Shown here one piece after another: positions 44,853 through 55,225 of a stretch of DNA of 64,000 nucleotides (its first letter is position 1; each line of letters opens with the position of its first letter). This stretch comes from Lethocerus indicus. Taxonomy: Eukaryota; Arthropoda; Insecta; Hemiptera; Belostomatidae. The notes under the pieces are model-generated. The model was not told the DNA's origin, ran no database searches, and worked only from the letters and a program-made list of their open reading frames with translations. The translations under genes were made by a program, and so were the position numbers. The stretch lies in NCBI GenBank assembly GCA_019843655.1, contig JACDQD010000004.1:33340940-33404939 (forward strand), written 5' to 3'.

Positions 44853-47800
44853 ATGGATGCCGGCTACGAGATCAAGAGCGTCGGCGACTCCAAGGTAATG
44901 TAATTATTTCTTTTTTTTTAAATCGCGTCGCTACCGACGCTGTATCGGGCACGCTTGCCGTAGCCGATAACGAGTACGGGACACTCGTCTGTTAACCAAT
45001 TTACCGACATTTCAATAATCCGCCTCTCCCAGTTTTGTATGCGCTCCCGACAAGTTGTTCCAAACCGGGGAGCATATAAGAAGTAATAAGAAACAATTTT
45101 TAATTTGCCCACTATCGTTAAAATATTCGGGGCGCTGAAGGATATTCTAGTTTTGCGATACCTGTCTTGAGGTCTGCGATGGTTTGGAATACCACCGTTT
45201 CACCTTTCGCCGGACCGGTTTCAGCCACTCGCCGTCTTCAGTAGCTCCGAGTTGGATTGGCGAGCGGGTCGCTTGTTCGGGCCAATTTCCGGATAAGTGC
45301 AAAAGCGCGCAGTCCGCAAGCGAACCCGCGTGCCAAAGTGACTCTGGACGGTACTGCGGTAAAGAACATTCGGTCCAGACAGGAACCCGCAATATAAAAC
45401 ATTCGATTTGTCTATACCGTCATGTTCGAGCTGTGTACGAAAGTTCGAAATCGTGTAGAAGCTGGGAACGATGCCTGTTTTTGAAAGACCGTTTCGATTC
45501 TGACAACCTGTTGCTTGTTTGGAAAAAAGCCCAGAAACTAGGCAACAATTGGCAACTGTATCCGTCGTTTAGCCAGTATGAAATATGTTTGCCCCGGTCT
45601 CTTTTGTGTACATAATATTTTGTTTTTTTGTCAGTTTGTCGACAGGTATATTTTTCACGGCTAATTGTAAAAAATCAAAACTGGTTATTTACACAACCGC
45701 CTTCTGTATTTGAAGATGAGCCTAATTGCTACATATTGTCGCAGTTGTTCAAACTTAAATCTTTCATGGTTTCTACTCGATAAATTTAATGGCATTTTTC
45801 TTTTATGTCGCACCAGCCGGTGCTTTTTGTCATAATTATAACGTTTTTCATATTTAGGTGGCTCAAGATATTATGGAAATTAATTATATATTTAATAAAC
45901 ATCTATTCGAAATTATATTAACGATAATAGACTATTCTAGTAGTAATTGTAAAGTGTAAGTTTTTCCTTTTATAGTGTATATATCACCCATTAATTATTA
46001 TTTGCCCAACTCATTTTTATCTAAATATATTTGTATTCCTGTTATATTCTGATTTTTAGGTCAGATTAAATAGTTCAATCGCCAGTATAATTTGATTTGA
46101 TAATTTCTTCATTTAATATATATTTACTACCTTTGTAACCTTCAATGTTTCTTTTCATTTTTCGTATTAATCGTTATTAGTGTAATCAATCGTTATTCAG
46201 TGAAATCACCAAATAAATACTGGTGAGTTTTGCACGCTCATTTTACTGTTTTTTTCAAGCTTTTTCATTTATTTTTCAAACTTACATATTGCAGGAATAT
46301 AACTGTTCATTAGGGAAACTAGTATTTGCCTAAATTGCTTTTATGCAAACATACCAATACTGCTATTATATTCTGATTTCTGATTTTGGGTTAGATTAAA
46401 TAGCTCATTTGCGATAATTTTAATTGATAATTGTTGATAACATTAAAAATAAGCAGCTTCTGTCGTTGAGAATATATTTTGGCAGATAAAAAAGGACACG
46501 GAACAGCGAAATCGCTTTTAAAATCTTGTCGAAATTTAGTTTAAAAGTTAAAAAAGAAAACTAAACAAATATTCCTCCGAGAATAACTATTTTCGGGCAG
46601 AAAATGCAAAACTTCTGAACTCTTGCATAACCTTGCATAATTTCATTGCATTGACAACAAAACATTGTTGCCTGATAGTCTCATGTGCCAATTGTCAATC
46701 AAAATTGTGTTCAAATATAAATTGTATTATAAAGCTATTTGCTTAGTTAAAGGCTATTTTCCAAAGTTAACAGTTGGTCCAACGTATACTGTTTTATTAA
46801 TATTTTACCGAATAAAAAATCAACCTCAGTGTATAAGTACAAGAAAACAAACATTTAAAAAAGCAGAAAAATGTTTATAATTTCTTTAAACATTTTGATT
46901 TGACATATTGATGATGGGAGTGATAATTTGATTGAGCCATCATCCAAAATTCCACGTTTAAAAATTATACAGGCTGCGAAAACATTTCTCGTTCTTCGCA
47001 TTTGAGAAATAAATAAATTTAAACATGATAGTGCGAATAAATTTCTTATCCACAAACTGTTGTGCAATACGTGGCAACATTTTAGAGAACATCCGATCCA
47101 CAGTACTGTGCAACATCAATCTAAAATTTTGTAATTCGATTTCGACAAAGTTGAAGGTTTGTAAGTTTATTTATTATTGTCAGATTGTTGGTCGGACGAA
47201 AAAAAATCTTGAATCTCTTCAATAGCTAATTGAATAATTAAGAAAAATCAGTTTCGAGCTAACGTTTGAATGTATGTCTTTCGTTATAAACAACAATTAT
47301 TGTGACATCTCTGTTGTCACAATATGTTATCATGTTTCTAATAGTCAGTTCACAATTATCTGTTTTCTTCCACCGAATTCGCTAGCAACTAGTTGCCAAT
47401 CGGATTTATTATAGAAAAACTGTAAACGTATTTACAAGCATGGTTCCAGGAAAATGGAATCTGAAATATATTGCATAAATTTGCGCAATTTCATTATGTC
47501 AACTCTCTCGAATAATATTCATCTAGGAAGACTGCTTTCAAATACAAACTGAGTATTGAAGAGCTGTTCGCCTGGTTATAACCTGTGTCCGACACAAACA
47601 GTTTTATTATTCATTCGACGTTTAATCAGTATCAGTTTTAACTATTGGATGTGTGTTCAAAACTGAATAATGTTTATGTTGTTGTGCGCAGGGCTTGGGG
47701 CTGTTCGCCACGAGGGCGTACAGGGAGAATGAGGTGATACTCGAAGAGAAACCTGTTGTCTCTTGCCAGTTTGCATGGAACGAATCGTACAGCTATATGG

Positions 47801-48367
47801 CTTGTCACCATTGTCTCAGGTTGGACTCAATACTATATATATCGGGTTTACAACTAAGTAACTGCGGAATTCACCAACAAGTGGCGTTGTACATATTTTT
47901 AAGTACGTCAACATCTTTGCACGGATAAGATTCTTCGATACGTTATTATTTGGTAATTTCTGAAACATTCGGTATCGAAATTTTTGCAATGGTGTTAATG
48001 CCTCACGTGCTCATAAAAAATTAATGCTCGAGAAATTCCGGTCGGGGGATTTTTCATTAAAAGACGAGGAGCTCTGGACGTCCGGTGGAGGTCGATGACC
48101 AAATAAAGGCCATTATCGATTCAATGCAATAGTTCAACAAGGGACATTGCAGAGAAACTGAATGTATCTTATACGTGCATTCAAAACCAACTACCGCTTA
48201 TCTGTGCAAGGATGTTGACGTACTTAAAAATATTTACAACGCCACTTGGTGAAATCCGCAGTTACTTAGTTGTGAACCCAATATTTGCATGAAATATTTG
48301 AAAATAAGCGATTATGTGAATGCTGACATTGGAGATATCAGTCTTTCAGAGTAACATATATGTATAG

Positions 48368-48418
<51 letters not shown>

Positions 48419-49221
48419 TTCCTTCCGGGGTCATTTCAGGTGTTGTCCCCTCCCAATGTTTCCGAACTCCGAAGTTCCGGTTTCTCGAACGTTGGCTCAT
48501 TTATTTTCTTGTTGTCAGGCCATTGGAAACGGCTGAAGAGAATGTCCGGAGATTGACCGGAAATTCTTCGCTGGTGCTGCCTCTGCCCGAACTCTGTCCC
48601 ACCGATAAGGCGACTCACACTACGTGCGACGACTGTCAAGTAAGTATCGACGGCGTTTCATTTTCAAAAATCACCTCTGTCAAATGGTTCCGCCAAACTG
48701 GAAAATATAGAACAAATTCCAGACGCAAAATAACAGACCTCAAAGTCCAGTTTGTCCATGACCTAGCCATACAGAAATATAACAAAGTCCACTCCCAATT
48801 CACCCGTCGTACTAATCCCAACGGTCCTACTATCGTCCGACATTCCAAACGTTACCTACAGACACCTGAAAAGGAACTGTGGCCACTTGACCTACATGTT
48901 TACAAAAATAAAATGTAATAAATAAAACAAGGGGGGGAAACTAATGGGTTTCTCCTCCATTATTGTCCATCGCGGTTAGTACTTGAATCATTGTTGCTTA
49001 TTGTATTTTTACAGTTGTAACAATAAAAGGGAGAGACATATATATATCACTGATATTTTTTATATTTTTTTTCCAGGTGAAATTCTGCAGCGAACAGTGC
49101 AAGGAGGATGCGATGGTTCGATATCACAGAATGTTGTGCGTCAAAGTGAACCCGGTCATGCGCCTCTTGAAAGAAACATGGATGTAAGTCATCAACGGAT
49201 GTCTTAAGTATAGGTCCTCTT

Positions 49222-49272
<51 letters not shown>

Positions 49273-49575
49273 GGATATTGTATCTGTATGCACACACACA
49301 CACACTCAAGCATACATACACACACATACACTAGAGTCCCGTTAAAATTGACAAAAATGAAAAACAAGTCAAGAGTGAAACATGCAACTGAATTCCATAA
49401 CCGAAGATTCAATTGTCAAGTCATTTTTTTCTTTTTCATCGTAAAACAGTATTGTTCATTTAACATGTAAATTTATAACATGCTTCGACTTTAATAGGCT
49501 TTCTCTTCTAACCCCTGCTTATTATTTGATATTTTCACATATCACCCAATTTACATTGGATAAGTGAGACTCTAC

Positions 49576-49606
<31 letters not shown>

Positions 49607-50624
49607 ATGTATATATATACATCAGTGTCTGGCACAGCTTTACATACCAGTACATAGCTTATATCAGTACTGTATTAATGCAATTTTTCCCTTAAATTAA
49701 AATTTTTAATTTTTTTAGTCATACGGTCCTGTTTTTTTAGATAAAATTATTTTGCAAGTAAAGCTTTGTTTGTTAATTTCGGTGATAAAAAAAATTCAAT
49801 CGATCATCATATTCAATAAAAGATATTGTCAGTAGTTTACAATTATTTGCGTTCTTGACATTTGTTTTACTACCTATTGATGAATATATTCGTTTATTCT
49901 AAACGAACAGACGGGGAAAAAAGGGTGGGGGACCCCTCGCTTTGGGCATTTACCGAGGGGTTATTTCTTAATAATGGGTCTTTGTTTAACCGATGTCCAC
50001 CAATCTTTAGGGGGATGCACTATCCGCCGGAGACTTCGACGGTCATGCTGATCGCAAGAATGGTCGCCATTATAGAACAGTCCGAGGACAAGGACAAAGC
50101 TCTCTCTACGTTCCTTCAGGTATCCGTCCAAAATACAAAATAGGAATGTTAAACATACACCACCACCCTTTGTTCGAAAGGACGATTGAGAAAAGGGCTT
50201 ATTCGAAGGAAAGTTTTTAAAATTGACTATAGGAACAACATTCAGTACCTACTTTAGAATACCTGTTTTGCAGTCTGCGAGGGGTTGGAATACTGTAGAT
50301 TTCGTGTGTTTCCGTCTTCTCTCAGAAATCTACAACATTTAGTACCATTCTTGGTGTACGCAATGGTACATTTTATTTTTGTTTTCGGGGTTGGATGCCG
50401 TGTTTATTGTTTTAAATTTTGAAATTTGAGCTCATAAGGCATTTGGAAATAGGGAGGGAAAAGAAAAATTTACAAACGAAACGTCAGTTTCTTAGTATAT
50501 ATAGATATTTGAAAGCTTAGAATGCGGTTCGCAAATTGTATGCTTGTACCTATCGTAGTTTTAATTGCACCTTGTACGTTCTGGTTAAAGAATACATAGA
50601 GCTTTACATCTTTGAATTTAGTTG

Positions 50625-50687
<63 letters not shown>

Positions 50688-53398
50688 AGTACAAGCTAGA
50701 CTGCCACGCTGTCTGTTAGTGATAACTTGCGATTGTAACAAACCACATGATCATATTTTTCGGGTATTAATAAAGGGAAAAAAATATAGAATCAAATTAT
50801 TTACCCATTTGCTTTTTTTGGTCCAACAATTTATAGTGTATTTTAATTTTTATTAACATGTAATTCAACTTTTATCCGGTACACAGGTACATTTCTTTTA
50901 ATAATAATAATAACTATATGTATGTGTGTGTATATATATATATTCTCGAAGCCGTTTTTAAAAAGAACTTTATTCGATTACAACGAATAATCAGAAGTTA
51001 CAATAGATGATTCTACTAAAAGTGATATATTTTTTTAGGAGAGTGACTTAATTTTGATTTAGTTAACTTGGAATAATTATGTTAAGGTTGGTTGGTTTCC
51101 AGTAGAGGCCTGTTATTTCTATTTCTTTCCAATAACTGCTCTCATGCAGTTTATCTATAGGGAATTACTTATTAAATACTTGCAGGAGAATGATTTAATT
51201 TTGATTTAGTCAACTTGGAATAATTGTAGGAAGGTTATTGTGAGTTATCATCAGTAGGGGGTCTATTTCTAATAACTGCTTTATTGTAATTCTGCGTTTG
51301 CTTTTTAACCTGACCTGCGGGTGGCCTTAAACTAAAACTTTTCCCTAGTCGTCGAGTTATGCCACAATTCATGATTTATGACTTTCAGTTTGATCACAGC
51401 CTAAGTGGACAGGATGAGACTATGGTGGCAAAAGTGCTCGGGCAAGAAGGCGCCGAGAACTTGCAAGTGCTCGGTTCCATAATGCCGTCTGTGTTTCCCG
51501 GTAGTACATTCACGAAAGGAGTAAGTGTACGCGCACGAAACCGTTTAAAAATTATGTGTGTAGTGCAATTCATTCAGTGGCTCAGAGTTGGCACATTGAT
51601 ATGTGAGTCCAGCCGTATGCCGCGACCGTAAGTTGGTCTGTAAGTAGGGACAGCAATATGAGGCGACGTAAGCCTCTCACTCCGTATCACAAACTGGTAA
51701 TTAGCCAAAAAATTGAGCGAAAAAACAAATGCTGAGAAAAACATTTTTCTTAACGTCTCAAAACAGTTATCAAAACTTTAACTCAGTTGTATAGTGAAAA
51801 GAAATTAACGAAAAATATTTTTTCCGCCGTACCAGATTCAAACTAAATCTGCATGGAAAACCTACCCTTCCATGTGTGAAAATCAATTTTCTTTTCCTAA
51901 AATAAGGGATCGATATTTATTTCCTCCGATAATAACCGAGATAAACTATTAATTTAGCTTTACATCAATTATGTAACAGTTTTTCTGATAACAACTTAGT
52001 AATTTAATTTATTTCTGCCTCCAGCTACTGACTATAGAAGGTCTGAAAACTTTGTTTATACTGATCGGGAAAAACGGTCAGGGTATAGGCACGAGCGTGT
52101 TCAGTGAATGGGTTAAGAAAGTGGAAGCGGCGCAGGTCGCTTTGGACGCCAGAAACAGGATCGATAACTTCATCAACAACGCCTACGATGCCATGGAAGA
52201 GCGTAAGTATAGCAGTAAATATAGCGGCATTCATACCGAACACGGATTGTTTTTGTAGCGGTATTTGTCTTGTCTGTGGAGTACAATACAAATGTAGTAA
52301 ATGACAACAAGTGCAAACAGGCACTCTAGCAAAATATCAAACCGGCGAGAGGAGACTGAAGAATACGAAATATACGGCCGGATGTTGTAATTATTTAAAA
52401 CAAAAAAAGTTTTATAAAATCAGGTGTGGGAGGTTTCATGAACTGTGAGGGTTCGGGCCTGTACGCTGTTCAGAGGTGCGTGAACCACAACTGCGACCCC
52501 AACGCCGTAGTCACGTTCCCGTACAGTGATCACACCCTGGTCCTAATCGCCAAGAGGGACATACCTCCCGGCGAAGAGATATGCACCAGCTATCTCGACG
52601 ACTGCGTCATCAGCAGGAGCAGGCACAGTCGCAACAAGGTCCTCAGGTAAACAATAACAAACAAATGACTTGCTTCCAGTCGAAATGTCAGTTTCCCCTG
52701 CCCCATCCTTTAGACAATATATACCTGTTATTCCTACAGAGTACAGCCATTTAATTATTACACTTTTTAGAGTTTTTGCATATTTTTTTCTGAATTAATA
52801 AGTCTATCTTTTAGGCATCTTTCCAATATGCCTCCAGTGTACGCTGAACATAGGATACGCCATGTGCTGATCCTCTGTGTGTGTGTTGTCCAATAGGGCT
52901 GGGCACAACGTATTTTTTACTCTTATCTCCTTCATAGACCTTGTCAAACCTTTATTGTGGAGGGCGGATATGAGCCCGCCAATATACTCCTCCCTTCTAT
53001 TGCGTCGCGACTCCTATTTCCGATATTGTTTGCACGAACGTCTTGTCGCCGCCGTTAAAACATCATTTTTCCGTTTTCCAAGAGAATATTACCTGTTCGA
53101 ATGCAAATGCGACAAGTGTCTGTCGCAAGCCGGCGACGCAGACGAGACAAGCGAGGAGGAGGAGGAGGATGGGGATGACGACGACGACGGTGAGGAGGAG
53201 GAAGATGACGATGTGGACGGTGTTGTCGACAATTTGCACGGCGTCATCGTGTTCGACGACGACGACGATGACGATGATGACGACGACGACGACGATGATG
53301 ATGATGACGACGATGAGGACGACGAGGAAGAGAAGGGAGAGGGGAAGGGTGAGAAGCACGACGGTGATCAGGAACATCAGGACAAAGATGATAATTAA
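44853..53398 (+). CDS. SMYD5: SMYD5-type SET and MYND domain methyltransferase (complete)
   Basis: SAM-dependent protein lysine methyltransferase; SMYD5 is reported to act on ribosomal protein L40 and on histones. Exons: 44853-44894, 47692-47819, 48519-48639, 49077-49183, 50011-50119, 51389-51520, 52025-52202, 52424-52646, 53083-53398. All phases close, giving 1356 nt and 451 aa (human 418). GLGLFATRAYRENE opens the split SET domain (about residue 15). A MYND-like zinc-binding insert has CHHC (52-55), CDDC (93-96), CSEQC (101-105) and C118. HYPPETSTVMLIARMV and GKNGQGIGTS follow. The SET core shows CEGSGLYAVQRCVNHNCDPN (about 280-299) and GEEICTSYLD (about 322-331), then post-SET cysteines CKCDKC (354-359). 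The tail after about residue 366 is acidic, with an Asp run of about 20, longer than in human. Introns 2 and 3 hold a mariner MITE and a LINE 3' end. The last acceptor is a CCAAG. Confidence 0.95.
45160..45390. mobile_element. Foldback MITE family A, copy 7 (diverged), SMYD5 intron 1
   Basis: The left end, ATACCTGTCTTGAGGTCTGC and GATGGTTTGGAATACC, plus TTTCGCCGGACCGGTTTCAG and CTCGCCGTCTTCAGTAGC, match the family. The right half (GCAAGCGAACCCGC, GTGCCAAAGTGAC) is strongly diverged. Confidence 0.65.
46080..46265. repeat. Dispersed AT-rich repeat family D (one of four to five copies)
   Basis: TTTGATTTGATAATTTCTTC, CTACCTTTGTAACCTTCAAT/GTTTCTTTTCATT, then TATTAATCGTTATTAGTGTA and GCACGCTCATTTT. 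Related strings in the same order occur near 24290-24460, 42045-42175 and 16180-16400. Non-coding; the class is unknown. Confidence 0.45.
47842..48281. mobile_element. Mariner-family element with deleted transposase (SMYD5 intron 2)
   Basis: Inverted termini of about 80 bp begin CGGGTTTACAACTAAGTAAC on the left and, on the opposite strand, GGGTTCACAACTAAGTAACT on the right, flanked by TA on both sides (47840-47841 and 48282-48283). Between them, two frames of the plus strand read RPVEVDDQIKAIIDSMQ and RDIAEKLNVSYTCIQNQL, the helix-turn-helix region of a mariner transposase, interrupted by a stop and a frameshift. The catalytic domain is missing, so the 440-bp copy cannot move itself. Confidence 0.88.
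48418..48500. repeat. Dispersed repeat family B, copy 6 (fragment), next to SMYD5 exon 3
   Basis: TCAGGTGTTGTCCCCTCCCA followed by CCGAACTCCGAAGTTCCGGT matches the middle of copies 4 and 5. It ends about 20 bp before the SMYD5 exon 3 acceptor at 48519. Confidence 0.5.
48650..49045 (+). mobile_element. Jockey-like LINE 3' end (SMYD5 intron 3)
   Basis: An open frame continuing past the SMYD5 exon 3 donor reads TDLKVQFVHDLAIQKYNKVH, then FTRRTNPNG and EKELWPLDLHV, similar to the C-terminal region of Jockey-clade reverse transcriptases. It is followed by a 3' part (48945-49040: GGGTTTCTCCTCCATTATTG, TTGCTTATTGTATTTTTACA, TTGTAACAATAAAAG) shared with 35420-35540. It is in sense with SMYD5 and ends 30 bp before exon 4. 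Confidence 0.65.
50262..50340. mobile_element. Foldback MITE family A, copy 8 (one terminus)
   Basis: ATACCTGTTTTGCAGTCTGC, GAGGGGTTGGAATACTGTAG and TTTCGTGTGTTTCCGTCTTC, then directly AGAAATCTAC, so only the outer ends remain. It lies in SMYD5 intron 5. Confidence 0.7.
52318..52382. mobile_element. Foldback MITE family A, copy 9 (one terminus)
   Basis: CTCTAGCAAAATATCAAACC, GGCGAGAGGAGACTGAAGAA and ACGAAATATACGG match the right arm of the family. It ends about 40 bp before SMYD5 exon 8. Confidence 0.65.
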
Positions 53399-53553
53399 AC
53401 AAGACGGGACATTTTGTCTTTCAATTCTTTTCTTTTTTAACTAAAATTTTAGTTAAAGAGCCTTTTATGATTTTTTAAATGTTTATACACTTTTTTCTGA
53501 GTTAGAAGAAAAAAACCCCCTTAACCTTGATGAGAGGGGGAAGACGAATGAGG

Positions 53554-53559
53554 AATAAA
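53554..53559 (+). terminator. Candidate SMYD5 polyadenylation signal
   Basis: AATAAA lies about 155 bp past the SMYD5 stop codon and is followed by a T-rich, then GT-containing stretch, a plausible cleavage context. Confidence 0.5.
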
Positions 53560-53833
53560 CTGTTCAATTATTTTCTTTTTTTTTTTTTTGTGGTTCTAAA
53601 TCAGTGCGGAGCTTGTTATTTTTTTAAAAATATTTTAATATGCTGTTTTTATTGAACCAGATCGCGGACACTTTTTTCGATTTCAGTCTTCGTACCCTCT
53701 CTCTCCTTCTTAAGGAGAACAACATCTCCGATAGGGGATCGACAATTGCTTGTCCGAAATTGGGCGTGGAGGTTTTCCAGATTTGAAACATTTATAAAGC
53801 ACAAATAGTCTACCATCCCAGCCCCCAACATAC

Positions 53834-53890
<57 letters not shown>

Positions 53891-54561
53891 TGTGTGCCCC
53901 TCTCCGAAGATATTCAAAGTATCTATTTAGATGTGACATCAGTTCTCTCTTATGGCTGCCCTGTTGTTGTTATTGTCACACACAGAGCTGTTTTGTTTTA
54001 TTCAAATAAAAAAAAAATGGATGTTATATCTTATGTATATTGAATGTTGACTGTTTGATGTGTTGTTGTCTGTGAAAGTTTTATATATATTTATACATAT
54101 ATATATATATATTGCTGAGGAAACAAAAGAGAATGTCGCTGGACGACAGACACACTGGCGCTGTAATAAAAAACATCTGTCTTTAGCATCGTTAAATACA
54201 AAACTATTTTGTGTGGGCAAAATATAAATGTTTCGTTCACTCCCCCTCCCCCCTCTTCTCCCCATTTTTCTCTTATTGCTATGTTTAGTGAGTATTCGTA
54301 TGTAAACCAAATGACTATGTGAATGGTGAAATTGGACATAAAGGTCTATCACAGTAAGACACACACACACACACACACAGAGAGCGAGAGCGAGGGAGGG
54401 AAATTATGGGAATGAGAGAAAACTTTAAAAGAATTTTACATTTAATTTATTTATTACTTACATAAACAAATTAGCGGTAAAACCAATGAATGGAGGAGGG
54501 AATGGGAAGGTGAAATTCTACAGTCCTTATTGGATAACGAAATAAATGAGTACTATTAAAC

Positions 54562-54603
<42 letters not shown>

Positions 54604-54950
54604 CGAGAGAGAATAAAAATCAGGTTAAAAAGTTGTTCTTCTGCGCAAAAATTGTGTTAAAATCGGTTTATCAATGCGAAAATCGGGATAAAAAGTTGTT
54701 GTTCAGATCAAAAATTGGGTCAAAAAGTGGTTTTTCAGTGTAAAAATCTGAATGTAAGATACAAGTACCGGTGGCATCACTATTATGATCATTATCTCTG
54801 CAATTTTTATTTTACTATTTATCGCTTGTATCTTAATGCACACATAGTTTGTAATCTTGAACGGAATGATAAAATAGTCCTAAGTATGTCTGAGAAAGAG
54901 AAAAATTATTGTAAGATATCTGTTGATAGCCTACTTATAAAAATTCAGAT
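53560..54950. other. Intergenic sequence downstream of SMYD5, microsatellite-rich
   Basis: Holds (TA)n at about 53838-53887, 54097-54112 and 54568-54601 and (AC)n at 54360-54379. The stretch ACTATGTGAATGGTGAAATT and TTGGACATAAAGGTCTATCA just before (AC)n resembles ATTATGTGAATGCTGACATT and TTGGAGATATCAGTCTTTCA just before (TA)n near 48310-48350, so both may be 3' ends of the same element. No gene seen. Confidence 0.45.
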
Positions 54951-54953
54951 TGT

Positions 54954-55225
54954 TTTATAACCTGACGTTATAAACGCCAGGTCATACGCCAGGGCCTGAA
55001 CTGATTGAAATCGCTTTTAAATATTTTTTCTCATAAATAATTATCTAAAAAAATATGTATTATCAATGTCTGGTATTTTGTGGTACAAAAATCTAATTCG
55101 ATGGAACTACTTTCAAATCCTTTTTACAAGTATTTCACACACGAACTAGGTTATGTTTTACCTTTTACGCTTTTTTAAGTATTAATGACAATTACTTTTA
55201 TTTCTAAACTGGGAAAAAGTTATCT
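54954..55225. repeat. Long-period repeat, segment E copy 1
   Basis: TTATAACCTGACGTTAT, AACTGATTGAAATCGCTTTT, AATGTCTGGTATTTTGTGGT, ACAAAAATCTAATTCGATGG and CACACACGAACTAGGTTATG. The same string of landmarks recurs at about 57990-58230, 59025-59290 and 63834-64000, with partial copies near 59455 and 60060. Confidence 0.8.

Noticed and set aside
52800..53080. Possible extra coding sequence or transposase in SMYD5 intron 8
   Set aside because: The long open frame running into exon 9 comes from lack of stops only; exon 8 joins exon 9 directly in phase with the conserved VLREYYLFECKC block.
53063..53377. Open frames of 104-133 codons overlapping the acidic SMYD5 exon in other frames
   Set aside because: They are shadows of the GAC/GAG repeat (hydrophobic V/I on the opposite strand, T/M in the shifted frame); the SMYD5 frame is supported by conserved upstream exons.
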